From Symsagittifera roscoffensis (lineage: Eukaryota; Xenacoelomorpha; Acoela; Convolutidae), in NCBI RefSeq assembly GCF_963678635.1, contig NC_087068.1:18355872-18419871 (forward strand): 64,000 nt of DNA. The letters are read 5' to 3'. Shown in pieces: positions 1-9,600 of the stretch. A program made the position numbers and the translations under genes. The first letter of the stretch is position 1. The number at the start of each line of letters is the position of its first letter. The notes under the pieces are model-generated. The model saw only the letters and a list, made by a program, of their open reading frames with translations. It ran no database searches and was not told the origin of the DNA.

Positions 1-41
1 ATTAAACTACCCATTTTAATTTCAAGACACTTTAGTAATTT

Positions 42-1758
42 CCCGGGTTGACCAAAACTTCTTATCATACAATTTCCATATATGAGAAACTTCTTGTCAT
101 ACAATTCCATACAATTCCATACGTACAGAAAATTGTATGAAAACTCTATGATAACCATTTTTCCATATATGGAAATTGTAAAATTAGAAGTTTCCCATAT
201 ATGAAAATTGTATGACTAGAAGTTTGTCATTTATGAAAATTGTATGATTAACACTTTTTTAAAATCAAGTGAGGCAAAAATTACGTCAGAGCGCATCCCA
301 TAAAACGTGCAATCTCTGAACAGAGAAGAAAACTTGAGAAAAATTGCAGTACTTTAGAGGTTTGAAGCTCAAATTGTACTTTTTCTGCAAGAAATTCTTC
401 TCAACTCTTGAGAGAGCAACAAGTTCCTAAACCTAATCCTATGGGAACCAGTATCTGGGCGAGGGGCTCAAATGAATAACAAACCTGTACGTGAGTTGGA
501 CGACACAAAACACAGAAACTAACAAAAAATGGTGATTCAGCCATTCCAGTGATCTGCACCAAACACTGTCACACTGTCACCAAACAGCAGCTCTGTCATC
601 TGCATCCAATTGTCGTATTTATATTCTTTCATAACTAACATCTACAAAGATATTTTTATGGTGCAAAAAATAAAAAGTTCATAACCTTGAAAAAATTTAG
701 TTAAGGAAAAAAGTTTCAAATTAATTAAAGATTTAATTTTTTTATTTAACAGAGAAATCTGATAATTAAACGCCTTTTTCGAAACTAGAAGTGACATTTC
801 GTTGTCCCTGTTAGATGAAGGAGTTTGCCTTCAATTTAACAAAGGAAATGAACTGAACTCAACAAGAAATCAAGTCAAACAGCGAAAAATCAAAACTGAG
901 CTTAAACAGGCTTAAGACTTTTTCCTAAAAATAGCACAAAAACTCATCAAAATCTACACAAGACTCTTCGCTATGTTCTTTATTCTTAAAAATGAATGAC
1001 TTTATCAATACTGAATTTAATCATGCTAACTCTCAAATAAGACAAAATATTTTGAAAAAGAAAGATTGTGGAAAATCTAAATTAAGACAAATAATTTGAA
1101 TTATAGACAAAATTTAGAAATGCATCACTAGATCATATTTTGCAGACTCTGCTACTAGAACCAAGTTGCAATTGATCCTGGGAAAAACATAACGTCATTC
1201 TCAAGAACTCGATTTTTATCCAACAGTCGCGCAACTGGCTTTTTGAAAGGTTTTTCTACCTGCTTCTGAATTGCAAGTTGCATTGGCGCGGTTTCTCTTT
1301 CTTTAATTATTTCTATGCCAAAGTGATGCTCTCGATCGATGCAAATTTTCACATCAAAGCAACTTTTAGCGTCGTAGAAGGTCATCCAACCATTGAGCTT
1401 ATTTTGGTTTTTCCTTGAGTTCAGAAAATTGACTTTTTTTATATCAGTAAATAACTCTCTCAACTTGTTTTGATTCTATCAAGCTTCCAAACGGTTCCAT
1501 GCCTCTGAATCTCAATGTTCTAGGACATTTACTGCTTGCTTGAAATTTTACACTCTTTTGACCCTAAAAGTAACAGATTTCAAAATAAAATGAACTAGCG
1601 TGTAACGCTTCTCCTGTGCTTCGAGACAGAAACGGGTTTAAATCTTTTTTCAACCATTTTTCAAAACTGTATGAAAATTGTATGACAAGCACTTTTCCAC
1701 ACACTTATTGTATGGAATTGTATGATAAGCATTTTCGGTGTATGGAGGTCAACCCGGG
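42..1758. mobile_element. Non-autonomous DNA element with CCCGGGTTGACC inverted ends
   Basis: The left end reads cccgggttgacc and the right end ggtcaacccggg, a perfect 12-bp inverted repeat. Both subterminal regions are crowded with the motif ttgtatga/tcatacaa: left about 60-245, right about 1670-1735. That is typical of fold-back elements and MITEs. I see no convincing transposase. A minus-strand frame of about 100 codons at 1155-1463 lacks an ATG at its start and resembles nothing I know. The target-site duplication is unresolved: both flanks are AT-rich. Other CCCGGGTT ends occur at 7108 and 44974, so this is probably a family. Confidence 0.6.
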
Positions 1759-1984
1759 TTATTCACTTTTTCTAGCTCATAATTACTATTTATTTTTATT
1801 AATTTTGGTCCGGTTTTGTAACGAAATTAACGGAATATTGTACTTTATATGGCGCTTTGTACTTTTTGTACTTTTTATTAAACTTTTTCTGTAATAAATT
1901 TATGACTTTTTCCCTGCAAATAAATTTTAGAAAAACATTTGTGCGAGAACGACAACCAGGAAAACAAAAAAACAATTGAGGAAA

Positions 1985-2460
1985 AAAACTGCGGCCGTCT
2001 CAGCTAGAGGGCTGGATGTTTGCATGAGTCGCAAAAAGATGCTTCCTACATACATGTTTAGCTAATTGGATGTCTTCATGACCATTTTAAATTCAAACTT
2101 GCTGGAGTTTTTTAATTTTAAAAGTGTATCTTGAATGTTCTTGCAAGTTTTGATATTTGATTTTATTTGTATGATTTTAACTTATAAAATATTCCTTGTT
2201 TTTATTTCTATCAAGCCAAAAAAAATCAAAATTTGATAAATTGGTAGCCTTGTTCATAAAAATCTGGAAAAAAACTTTAATGAATCTTGAAAACTGCTAG
2301 TGCTGTCGCAGCTAGCGGGCTGTATGTATGTATGTGTCGCAAGTAGATGCATCCTTAGTACGTGGCTTGCTGTTTTAGTATCTTCACGAATTATAAGAAC
2401 CTTGGTTCCAGCTAGAAGTTTTTTTCGCTAATTTGCAAAATTATGTGCATCTTGAATTAT
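1985..2460. repeat. Degenerate direct duplication, about 310-bp period
   Basis: The block beginning gccgtctcagctagagggct (about 1990) recurs in mutated form as gctgtcgcagctagcgggct (about 2304). Shared motifs follow: gtcgcaa-agatgc, then tcttcacga or tcttcatga, then tgtgcatcttgaat or tgtatcttgaat. The rest of 1759-3686 is AT-rich, with homopolymer runs and no coding signal that I can support. Confidence 0.45.
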
Positions 2461-3686
2461 GGTTAACTTGGACGATCTTGTAAGAATCATGCAAGATCTT
2501 GACAAGATAACCATAAGCTATCGACTAGGGTATTACTTGTATCAAGATCAAGATCTTTGTGACTTGCCTTTTTTCGTGTTAAACGAGGAAGTTGATGTCG
2601 TGGTTTTCTTTTCGAGTGGGTGAGTTTTCACTGGTTGTGGTTTTCTTCATCGTATTTCTTATGAGAACTAATAGGGCGAAGAAAAATTGAATTGAGCTTA
2701 GCTTAAATAGGCTAACTTTTCTGCGTCTCTGATTCCGATCTGCATTATTTAAAAAAAAAAAAATTTAATGTGTAATTTTTAATTGTTAAGAAAAATGGCT
2801 TCAAAAGCTAATTACGCTAACTTGATTAGCTGGTTTGTTGCTCCAACCACGGAAAATTGAGAGAAACTTTGTCTATAATTTTGCGCCTAATCAGTTTCCT
2901 TCGTCAGAATGGGTCAAACAAAATAACACATTAAGGCCCTTTCACTGGCGATTTGAAAAAAAAAAACGTTTTCGCAGTGTCAAGAAAAATTAGATGAAAG
3001 TTTGTGAACTTTTTTTTCTAATTTGGAGCACTTAAAGCAAATGAGTAACGCAGAAAGCTTAATTTAGAATTATATGTTTTAAAAAAAATTTAAAGTTTGC
3101 ATAGAGCAGTCAAGATGAAGTGTTAGGATTTATGTTTAACGCTTATCAGCACTAAGAGTTGCAAAACTCCAAAGAATGATTGTAAAGTTTTTGATTGAAA
3201 ATTTTTTTTATTGAGAAAAAATTTTTAAAATCTTTTTTTTTGTGGAGGGAGATAGCTCCAATCATAAGCTACCTTTTAAAAAAAATTTTCGAAAATTTTC
3301 AAATCATCTGCACAAAACGCTTCAAAGTACATCGACTCAAATTGAAAGAAAAAAAAATGAAAACGAAAAGTTGTTTTTTTTGTTTCAAAAATAATGGTGG
3401 TCAAAACTTTTTTTGCTACTTGCTTAGCGTAGAATTTTAAATGCCAATGTAAGCGCGACGAATTGAACTACAATTTTGTCTTAGATAGCATTACTTTGGA
3501 TGATTTATAGAGGTTTATAATTGTACGTTACGATAATTTAAAGGCACAATTGAGTGGTTATTAGCCTAAGCTGAACGAATTAGGACAGTCACAACTTAGA
3601 CAAAGTTCAGGTTTTAGTGTCATTATGAATAATTCTCAAAGAACCGCAAATTAAGTCAATATATAGGGTAGTAAGATCCTTGACCA

Positions 3687-4040
3687 TCACAGGTACTTAC
3701 ATAGCACCAATGAAACACGTTTAGAAGGCCGGCGGAAGAGGAAACCAATTGTTCGCGAGATCTCGAAATATCCACCTGTTGCCCATGAGTTAAGATAGGC
3801 TAGAAAATTGCTCATGTATTAGGATAGAAAAGCTTCGGGCAATCCACCAACATGAAAGCTGATTAACAAAAACTTTACCAGTGAGAACCTTCCTGGCACC
3901 AATGAGGCATGGTTCGGAGTCAGGCGGAGGAAGAAACCAATAAATTACGAGATCTCAAAAAATCTACCTCTTGCCCATGTATCAAGATAAGCTGTAGAAA
4001 AGTTTTGGGCACCCTGTCCACACAATGAACAGACTTAGAA
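3687..4040. repeat. Degenerate tandem duplication, about 190-bp unit
   Basis: Two adjacent diverged units share gcaccaatga, then an aggcgga or ccggcgga stretch, gaaaccaat, cgagatctc, ccacctgttgccc or ctacctcttgccc, and atgaacagactt or atgaaagctgatt. No coding potential is apparent. It looks like an old local duplication. Confidence 0.5.
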
Positions 4041-5319
4041 CATTTTATCAACGGAAAAAAATGTTATCCTGAAGGCTCTATTAAGTAACACTTGCAACCT
4101 TAGAAGAAGAGGAGATAAGAACTTCTGAATGAGCAGCGCTAGCAAATGCTCTAAGTAAATAGTCCTTATGCCGGATTTCCGGAAAACGTTTCGGGAAGTA
4201 ACTTAAAATACGATAGATAATGGCAGGATACGTCGTTTGTCATGTCTTAACCAATTGTGATGGTTGGACCCGAAGTTATTACAACTTGGGAAAAATACAC
4301 CATAGATGGGGTTTGGACAATTTAGGCAAAATATTGAGCGAGTGCATATTAATTTTCTGGCAGCAATAGTCACTAGAACCCAATCTTTAAAGAAAACTCC
4401 TTGTTCCCCAGCCCCAACCCTTTGGGAACGAGAATCGGTCACCTTATTAATATTTGGAGGTGAATTTGTTTTTTGGGAAATTAAGCAGAAGCTGAAAAGC
4501 ATATAGTATTTACATTGTAACATTGAAGTAGTGGAAGTAATTGAAGTGGACTTTGCAAACATTGGGTTCAACTTCGCTTGGCAAATGCGCTTTCAATATA
4601 AACTCTTTTAAAATATATAAAAGTAGTCCAGAAAAAATGGCAGTGATAAGAGGATGGCATAGGAACTAGATATCCTGAATAAAATGTATGGACCTAATCT
4701 TTACTTAGCTTCCCAAAGATGTCTATTTGGGGCAGTTTGAACCCTAAAAACAATTTGCGTGGTAGTTTTAGATGCCTGAAACGAATTAGCGACCGCACCG
4801 CATGAAGAGGGTTTTCACTTACCCCGGTAGTTCGTAACGTTAAAAAGATAATTAAATAAAAACCTTGGAAGATTGGTTAATTAAAGATAGCTTAGTTTAG
4901 AGGTGACGCTGGATTTGATAATTGTACAATCTAGTTAGAGGCACTCATAATGAACTTGGAATTTTGGAATAATGTCGTCAGAGGAAGACTTCAGTTATGG
5001 CCTTGCAAAGGGGTATCGAAGTAACTGTCATTACATATAGGTACGAGCATAACTCTAACCATGACTAAGACTCAAATAGGAAAACAATATTAAGAATAAC
5101 AAACAGCCTACCCTTAGGTAAAACAATTGTGCTAAGAGACCGAACAGTTGGTGCTCGTTGTTTAAGACGAGAAATTTAGAAGTTAGAAGATAGTTGGCTC
5201 TCGTCATAGTGTTACAGTACCTCAAACGAATAAGGATCCGTATAGACACTATTAATTTTAGCAGGTCAATTGAGTAGTTGTATGCAATTACTGATGGTAA
5301 TTGGTTAATAAGGATTCTC

Positions 5320-5359
<40 letters not shown>

Positions 5360-6196
5360 AATCGTTTTGTTGAGTTAGTTGGAAGTTAAATTTGTGCTGA
5401 TTAATCGACCTTTCCTTTGATTAGACTATTAAACTTTTTCTGGCCACTTGGAGCCTTCTGTATTGGGACTTGTTTGATTTCAATTATCACTTGAAATTCT
5501 AGCGATCGCTTCGAGCGGACAAGACAGCCCTATGAGCAGTACAAAAGGAGACAATTAACATAATACAGTACAGAATAGTTACCACCAGCTTAACCCTTTC
5601 GCGGTTGTGGATAGAGGTGAATCTCAGTCGCCCTGCTGAAGTCATTACCCAAGGGACCACTTTGCGTGGCCTTAAGTTAGAGTGCGTGAAAGGACCTAGA
5701 GAAGAAATCTTTTAAATTTACACTTTGCAACAAACAATTTAGTTTCATAGGCAACTTTTCTAAAAACATGTACACGCAAGTTCCTGTTAACACATTTTCT
5801 AACAGCTTGGAACGTCGAAAATGCTTTCATGAATCGAATTTCAAAATAAAATCTTAATAGGATGATTGGAAAAAAGCGCAAATTTGATGCTTATGCGAGG
5901 TGTGGGATGGGTGTTAGGGGCAAAGGAGAAAAAAACCGCAAAATCAAATATTCTTTTATTAGTCGTACATGGGTTAAGAGAAAAATAGATGCATGAAATA
6001 CTCTAATGATGATATAAATTTTGATAACGAATAATTTATTCTTTTTTGCAAAATTGGGCTTTTCACACGATTTTGTGGCACAAGTTTTTTTTTTATTTTG
6101 TAAAAATTATATGCTATGCTGAAAAGTTGTGTATTTTACACGGTTTTTTGCAGCAACCGACAACTTGTCGGATGAAAATACACGATAAATGGGATG
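4041..6196. other. Intergenic DNA without recognised genes
   Basis: Non-repetitive AT-rich sequence. Short open frames on both strands show no domain, signal peptide or splice-site context that would support a gene. The one clear structure is the AG microsatellite near 5321. Confidence 0.5.
5321..5360. repeat. (AG)n microsatellite
   Basis: An uninterrupted run of AG dinucleotides of about 17 units, followed by one imperfect aagaga unit. Confidence 0.95.
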
Positions 6197-6409
6197 GGCT
6201 CTTTTCCAGTTTCCCCTTTCAAATTCAATTTTGAAAAGTCTGTTTAACATTGACATAGTGCAATGAAATTTGGCGTGGTGAACAAATCGTCAACTCTGAA
6301 TAGATTTGTTCTTCATACTTTACAGCGTAATATCACGCGTTTAGCCGTAATAACACGTAAAACAAACATAAAACTCGGTATTTTGAAAGGGGGGAACTGG
6401 AAAAGAGCC
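6197..6409. mobile_element. MITE, GGCTCTTTTCCA family, copy 1
   Basis: Starts ggctcttttccagtttcccc and ends ggggaactggaaaagagcc, near-perfect inverted ends of 18-20 bp around a 213-bp element. The interior (gtgaacaaatcgtc, cagcgtaatatcacgcg, cgtaataacacgtaaaac) matches the copy at 8927-9143 in inverted orientation. No coding capacity. Confidence 0.75.
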
Positions 6410-6768
6410 GATAAATATTTTGAGTGTTGAGTAAAATTTGAAAGCTTTTCTCAGCTCTTCAGTCGCCTCCAGACACCCCACAACTGCTGATACAATTATC
6501 GCTTAGCTCCGTTATTGAAAGTCTTCGGAATAAGTGTGACATTTGTCACCATAAAAACAAATGGGTCAAATCGCGCAACGTAACTAGTAGCATTTTGAGT
6601 TTTTTCTTGGGATATAAATCTATTCATAAATAATTTTTTTTGTTCACAAGGATCTCCTCTCACACGTTTCAACTTTCTCCTGTTCTTTTATTTTCTCTTC
6701 CTGTTGAGCAAAATGTGAAAATCGCACGTGTAAATTTTTCTAATCTAGTTTTTTATCTTTTTTTGCAG

Positions 6769-6826
6769 TTACGTTTTAAAAGATAAATTTAATCTAAAGG
6801 TGTGTAAAACTGAATAAAAATGTCAA
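6769..6826 (+). CDS. RIIa-domain gene, first coding exon (start micro-exon)
   Basis: The sequence aataaaaATGTCAA is followed directly by a strong GTAAGT donor at 6827, giving ATG TCA A and leaving phase 1. That joins in frame to the exon at 7758, which begins AG AAG and makes a Lys codon. A polypyrimidine tract with TTTTTTTGCAG ends at 6768, so 6769-6819 would be 5' UTR, reached by cis-splicing from an upstream non-coding exon or by trans-splicing. The exon encodes only Met-Ser plus one base. It is inferred from splice-site quality and phase; no transcript was available. Confidence 0.4.
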
Positions 6827-7107
6827 GTAAGTAATCCCTATCTTTCGCTTTTATAGCTATTGTTTTTTTATAATCACGCCGCGGCTGAAAAAACCATTGC
6901 CGACCATCGCTAACCAGTTTTGTGAAGCCAATTTTTGATTAAAGAGAAAGTTTAAGTTGGGGCGATTAAATTCAATGGGTATTTTCAGAAAGTTATAAAA
7001 TGTTAAAGCATCACCAAAGCAAGCCTTCTCAGAAAATTAAGCTGGTTGTGATGAAATTGGCTTTGTTCATTTTTTTGCCCATGGTTGAAATAAGTGCTGT
7101 GAACTTT

Positions 7108-7285
7108 CCCGGGTTCAGACTTTTGCGACCAAATTTTGGTATGTCCAGACTTTCGCGGCCCACGGCGCGACTCATGTCCAGACTTTCTTGACTCAAACTC
7201 TCGGCGCGACTATGCAATTTGGGTCTTAATCCCGATGCGGCGCGACTATCAAAGTCTGGACTTGAGTCTGAGACCTCGACCCGGG
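7108..7285. mobile_element. Small CCCGGGT-ended element inside the RIIa gene intron
   Basis: Bounded by cccgggttcagactt and an inverted tctgagacctcgacccggg end. The interior repeats cgcgact and gtccagactttc several times (7137-7250). It shares the CCCGGGT terminus with the element at 42-1758 but little interior. GC-rich CpG motifs make it stand out from its surroundings. Confidence 0.45.
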
Positions 7286-7311
7286 TGGTGATGAAAATTC
7301 AGCTCTAGTCA

Positions 7312-7536
7312 GCTCTTTTCCACCCCCTCCCACATTTGAATTTCAGTTTTGAAAAACTAGTTTTACGTTGTCCTTACATGTTAAGAGGCTTTGAACGGTG
7401 AACAAAGTAACTATTGTGAACAAGTTTGTTGCACATACCTTAGATCGTAAGATCATCCATTCAGCCTTAATAACACGTAAAATATCAGAGAAAATAAAAA
7501 ATTTGAAGGGTGGGGGAGGTGGGGAGTGGAAAGGTC
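7312..7536. mobile_element. MITE, GGCTCTTTTCCA family, diverged copy
   Basis: Starts gctcttttccaccccctccc and ends ggtggggagtggaaagg. The interior carries gtgaacaagtttgttg and ccttaataacacgtaaa, corresponding to copies 6197-6409 and 8927-9143. It lies in the inferred intron between 6826 and 7758. Confidence 0.6.
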
Positions 7537-7757
7537 TAGGAAAACCTCAACAAACAATGAATAGCACAAGTAACTTTTTGATTCGCTCACCTCCCCCCTT
7601 AAAACTTTTAGTTACAGGTGCCGTAAGTATACCGTTACGACATGGTGGTTGGTGTTTTACTGTGGAGAAGAGGCCGCTTGGTAACCCCCATTCCCCTTAA
7701 ATACGCCTCGGTTTATGGTAAAAAAAAAGTTAAGCAGAAACTTTGTTTTGTTTGCAG

Positions 7758-7952
7758 AGAAGTCTACAAGATCCGTGCTCCACCTGCGATCCTCGAGGGG
7801 GTCTCTGGAGAACGGGATGGTGGCTCTGTCTGTGCCCGAGGGGGTGCCAGTGGCACTGGAGCTACTCTCCAGAGAAGTTATCAGACACCAGCCACTCAAT
7901 GTGGCCCAATTTGCTGCAGATTACTTCCACTTTCTTCTTCTCCAACGAGAAA
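7758..7952 (+). CDS. RIIa (PKA-RII dimerisation/docking-like) domain exon
   Basis: The exon follows a clean acceptor (ttttgtttgcag) and ends at a GTTAGT donor. Its frame encodes about 65 residues, ending in SVPEGVPVALELLSREVI and then RHQPLNVAQFAADYFHFLLL. This closely fits the RIIa docking domain of PKA regulatory subunits and of sperm/ciliary proteins such as SPA17, ROPN1 and RIIAD1 (a Pro-Glu-Gly turn, LxREVxRxQP, then FAAxYFxxLLxxR). Such domains form a four-helix dimer that binds amphipathic helices of AKAP-like anchors, often in cilia and flagella. The N-terminus is basic and Ser/Arg-rich. If the donor is not used, an in-frame TAG at 7955 would give a protein of about 67 residues. I found no downstream exon before 18 kb, so the full gene is unknown. 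Domain call strong; gene structure tentative. Confidence 0.75.
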
Positions 7953-8010
7953 GTTAGTTTTTCGAATCGATCTAGTTTTACGACCACACACCACACACCA
8001 ATTCTGTAGA

Positions 8011-8090
8011 GTAACGAGTGATCAATTTTGAGTAACGAATGTTCAATTTTGTAACGAGTGATCAATTTTGAGTAGTAACGAGTGTTTTTA
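8011..8090. repeat. Minisatellite, about 22-bp unit
   Basis: Three to four imperfect units of agtaacgagtgatcaatttt lie immediately downstream of the RIIa exon. Confidence 0.7.
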
Positions 8091-8279
8091 CAAGGTTAAC
8101 CAAAGGGGACCAAATAACTTTTCCATCGTCTAATTAGTCCGTATGTCAATTTCAACTCATAAGAATCGGATAATGTGAACAAATATATTTTAATTGTAAA
8201 ATTTAGCAGGTGTTGGAGGAAGGAAAAAGAGATGGAAATCGAAATAAACACCCCCCCCCCCCCCACATTTCATTTTCAA

Positions 8280-9420
8280 AAAAAAAACAATTTAAGCATT
8301 GCCACAATGGAATGAACCTTGTTATAGTGAACTTTTGTAGTGACTTGTTATAGTGACTTTTGAGCTCTTATTCCATTTTCCCCCACCTGCATTTTGTAAG
8401 TGATGTTTCTGTGATCATTGTCCTCATCATTACAAAATTGGCATGTGGACTAATGTGGCCATGAAAGACACAATTGGTCTTCATAATTAGCCTTAACCCC
8501 TTGGTTGGTTGCACCAAAAATTGGATGCTTAATGAGAGGATGGGGGAGAGGAGTTGAATTGTAAGTAGACTTGTTATTTATACTTTATATCGTTAAATCA
8601 CGTAGCTCCTTCCCCCCATTTTTCAAATTTTCTAAGTTAGTATACGTATTTTCATGGCTAAATGCGTAATGTTACGATGTAAAGCATGAAAAGCAAAGGT
8701 TTTCAAAATCGAAATTCAAAAAAGGGGAGGAGTACAAAAAGGGCCAAACCGACAAAAAATTTTACCAAAAAATTAATGAAGTAATTTAAACAATGTCCTA
8801 CAGTAAAAACAAAACACAGAAGGAAGGAATGAAAAAATTCGACGAGTGGCTCTTTTTCCTTTTGCCCCACCTGCAAAAATTTATAAGGTACTTTTCGGTT
8901 TGCATTGTCGGATTGTTAAAAAATTGGGCTCTTTTCCACTTTCCCCCCCACCTTTCAAAATATTGATTTTTATGTTTGTTTTACGTGGTATTACGGCTAC
9001 ATGCGTGATGTTACGCTGTAATGTATGAAAAACAAATCTGTTCATAATTGTCAATTTGTTCACCATGCCAATTTTCATTGCATTATGACAACGTTAAATA
9101 AGGTTTTCAAAAATTAATTTGAAGGGGGGACTGGAAAAGAGCCAAAAAATGGCATGCCGACTAATTAGGCCATGACAAACATATTTGACCTTCATACATG
9201 ACCTTGTGAAACCCCTCGCTACACCATAAAATTGAAGGCTTATGAAAAGTGGGGGAGGGGGGAAGAGCTCCATTGGCTTCTCGTTATCATTTTGTTTACT
9301 CAATTCAATTGCTACACAACGAACATTTTCTGAAACTGTTCCACTCCCCCAATTTTTAAAAAAATTTATAGTTGCTTATGCGTTTTACGGCTAAATGCGT
9401 ATTGCTACAATTTAGAAAAA
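8280..9420. mobile_element. Cluster of degenerate GGCTCTTTTCCA-family MITE fragments
   Basis: Fragments with family ends (gagctcttattccattttccc near 8362; ggctctttttccttttgcccc near 8850; ggggaggagtacaaaaagggcc near 8725; gtgggggaggggggaagagctcc near 9250; ccactcccccaatttttaaa near 9340) surround one intact copy. Their interiors repeat gcgtaatgttacgatgtaa-type sequence. The pattern suggests repeated nested insertion of one family. A poly-C run at about 8252-8264 lies at the left edge. Confidence 0.5.
8927..9143. mobile_element. MITE, GGCTCTTTTCCA family, copy 2
   Basis: Begins ggctcttttccactttcccc and ends gggggactggaaaagagcc (217 bp). It is the inverted counterpart of copy 1: ttacgtggtattacggctac here is the complement of the cgtaataacacgtaa stretch there, and both have the gtgaacaaat / atttgttcac block. 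Confidence 0.75.
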
Positions 9421-9600
9421 TGAAGAGCAACCAGTTTTAACCAGTAACAGTAATATCATAATACCAAGTTTCATTGAAATATGTCAACTTTATTTAGTTT
9501 TCAAACTAGAAACTCAAATGTCACAGGAAAGTGGAATAATAGAACCCATTCATTAAAGATTTTTCTCAGATTTGATCAGCCATAGTGCTTTTATTTAGAA

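Noticed and set aside
1155..1463. Minus-strand frame of about 100 codons inside the CCCGGGTTGACC element
   Set aside because: It has no ATG at its start, no recognised domain and no matching splice sites. Composition is slightly protein-like, so it is noted only as a weak exon candidate.
4203..4571. Minus-strand 122-codon frame
   Set aside because: No domain, opposite-strand frame of similar length, and no supporting composition.
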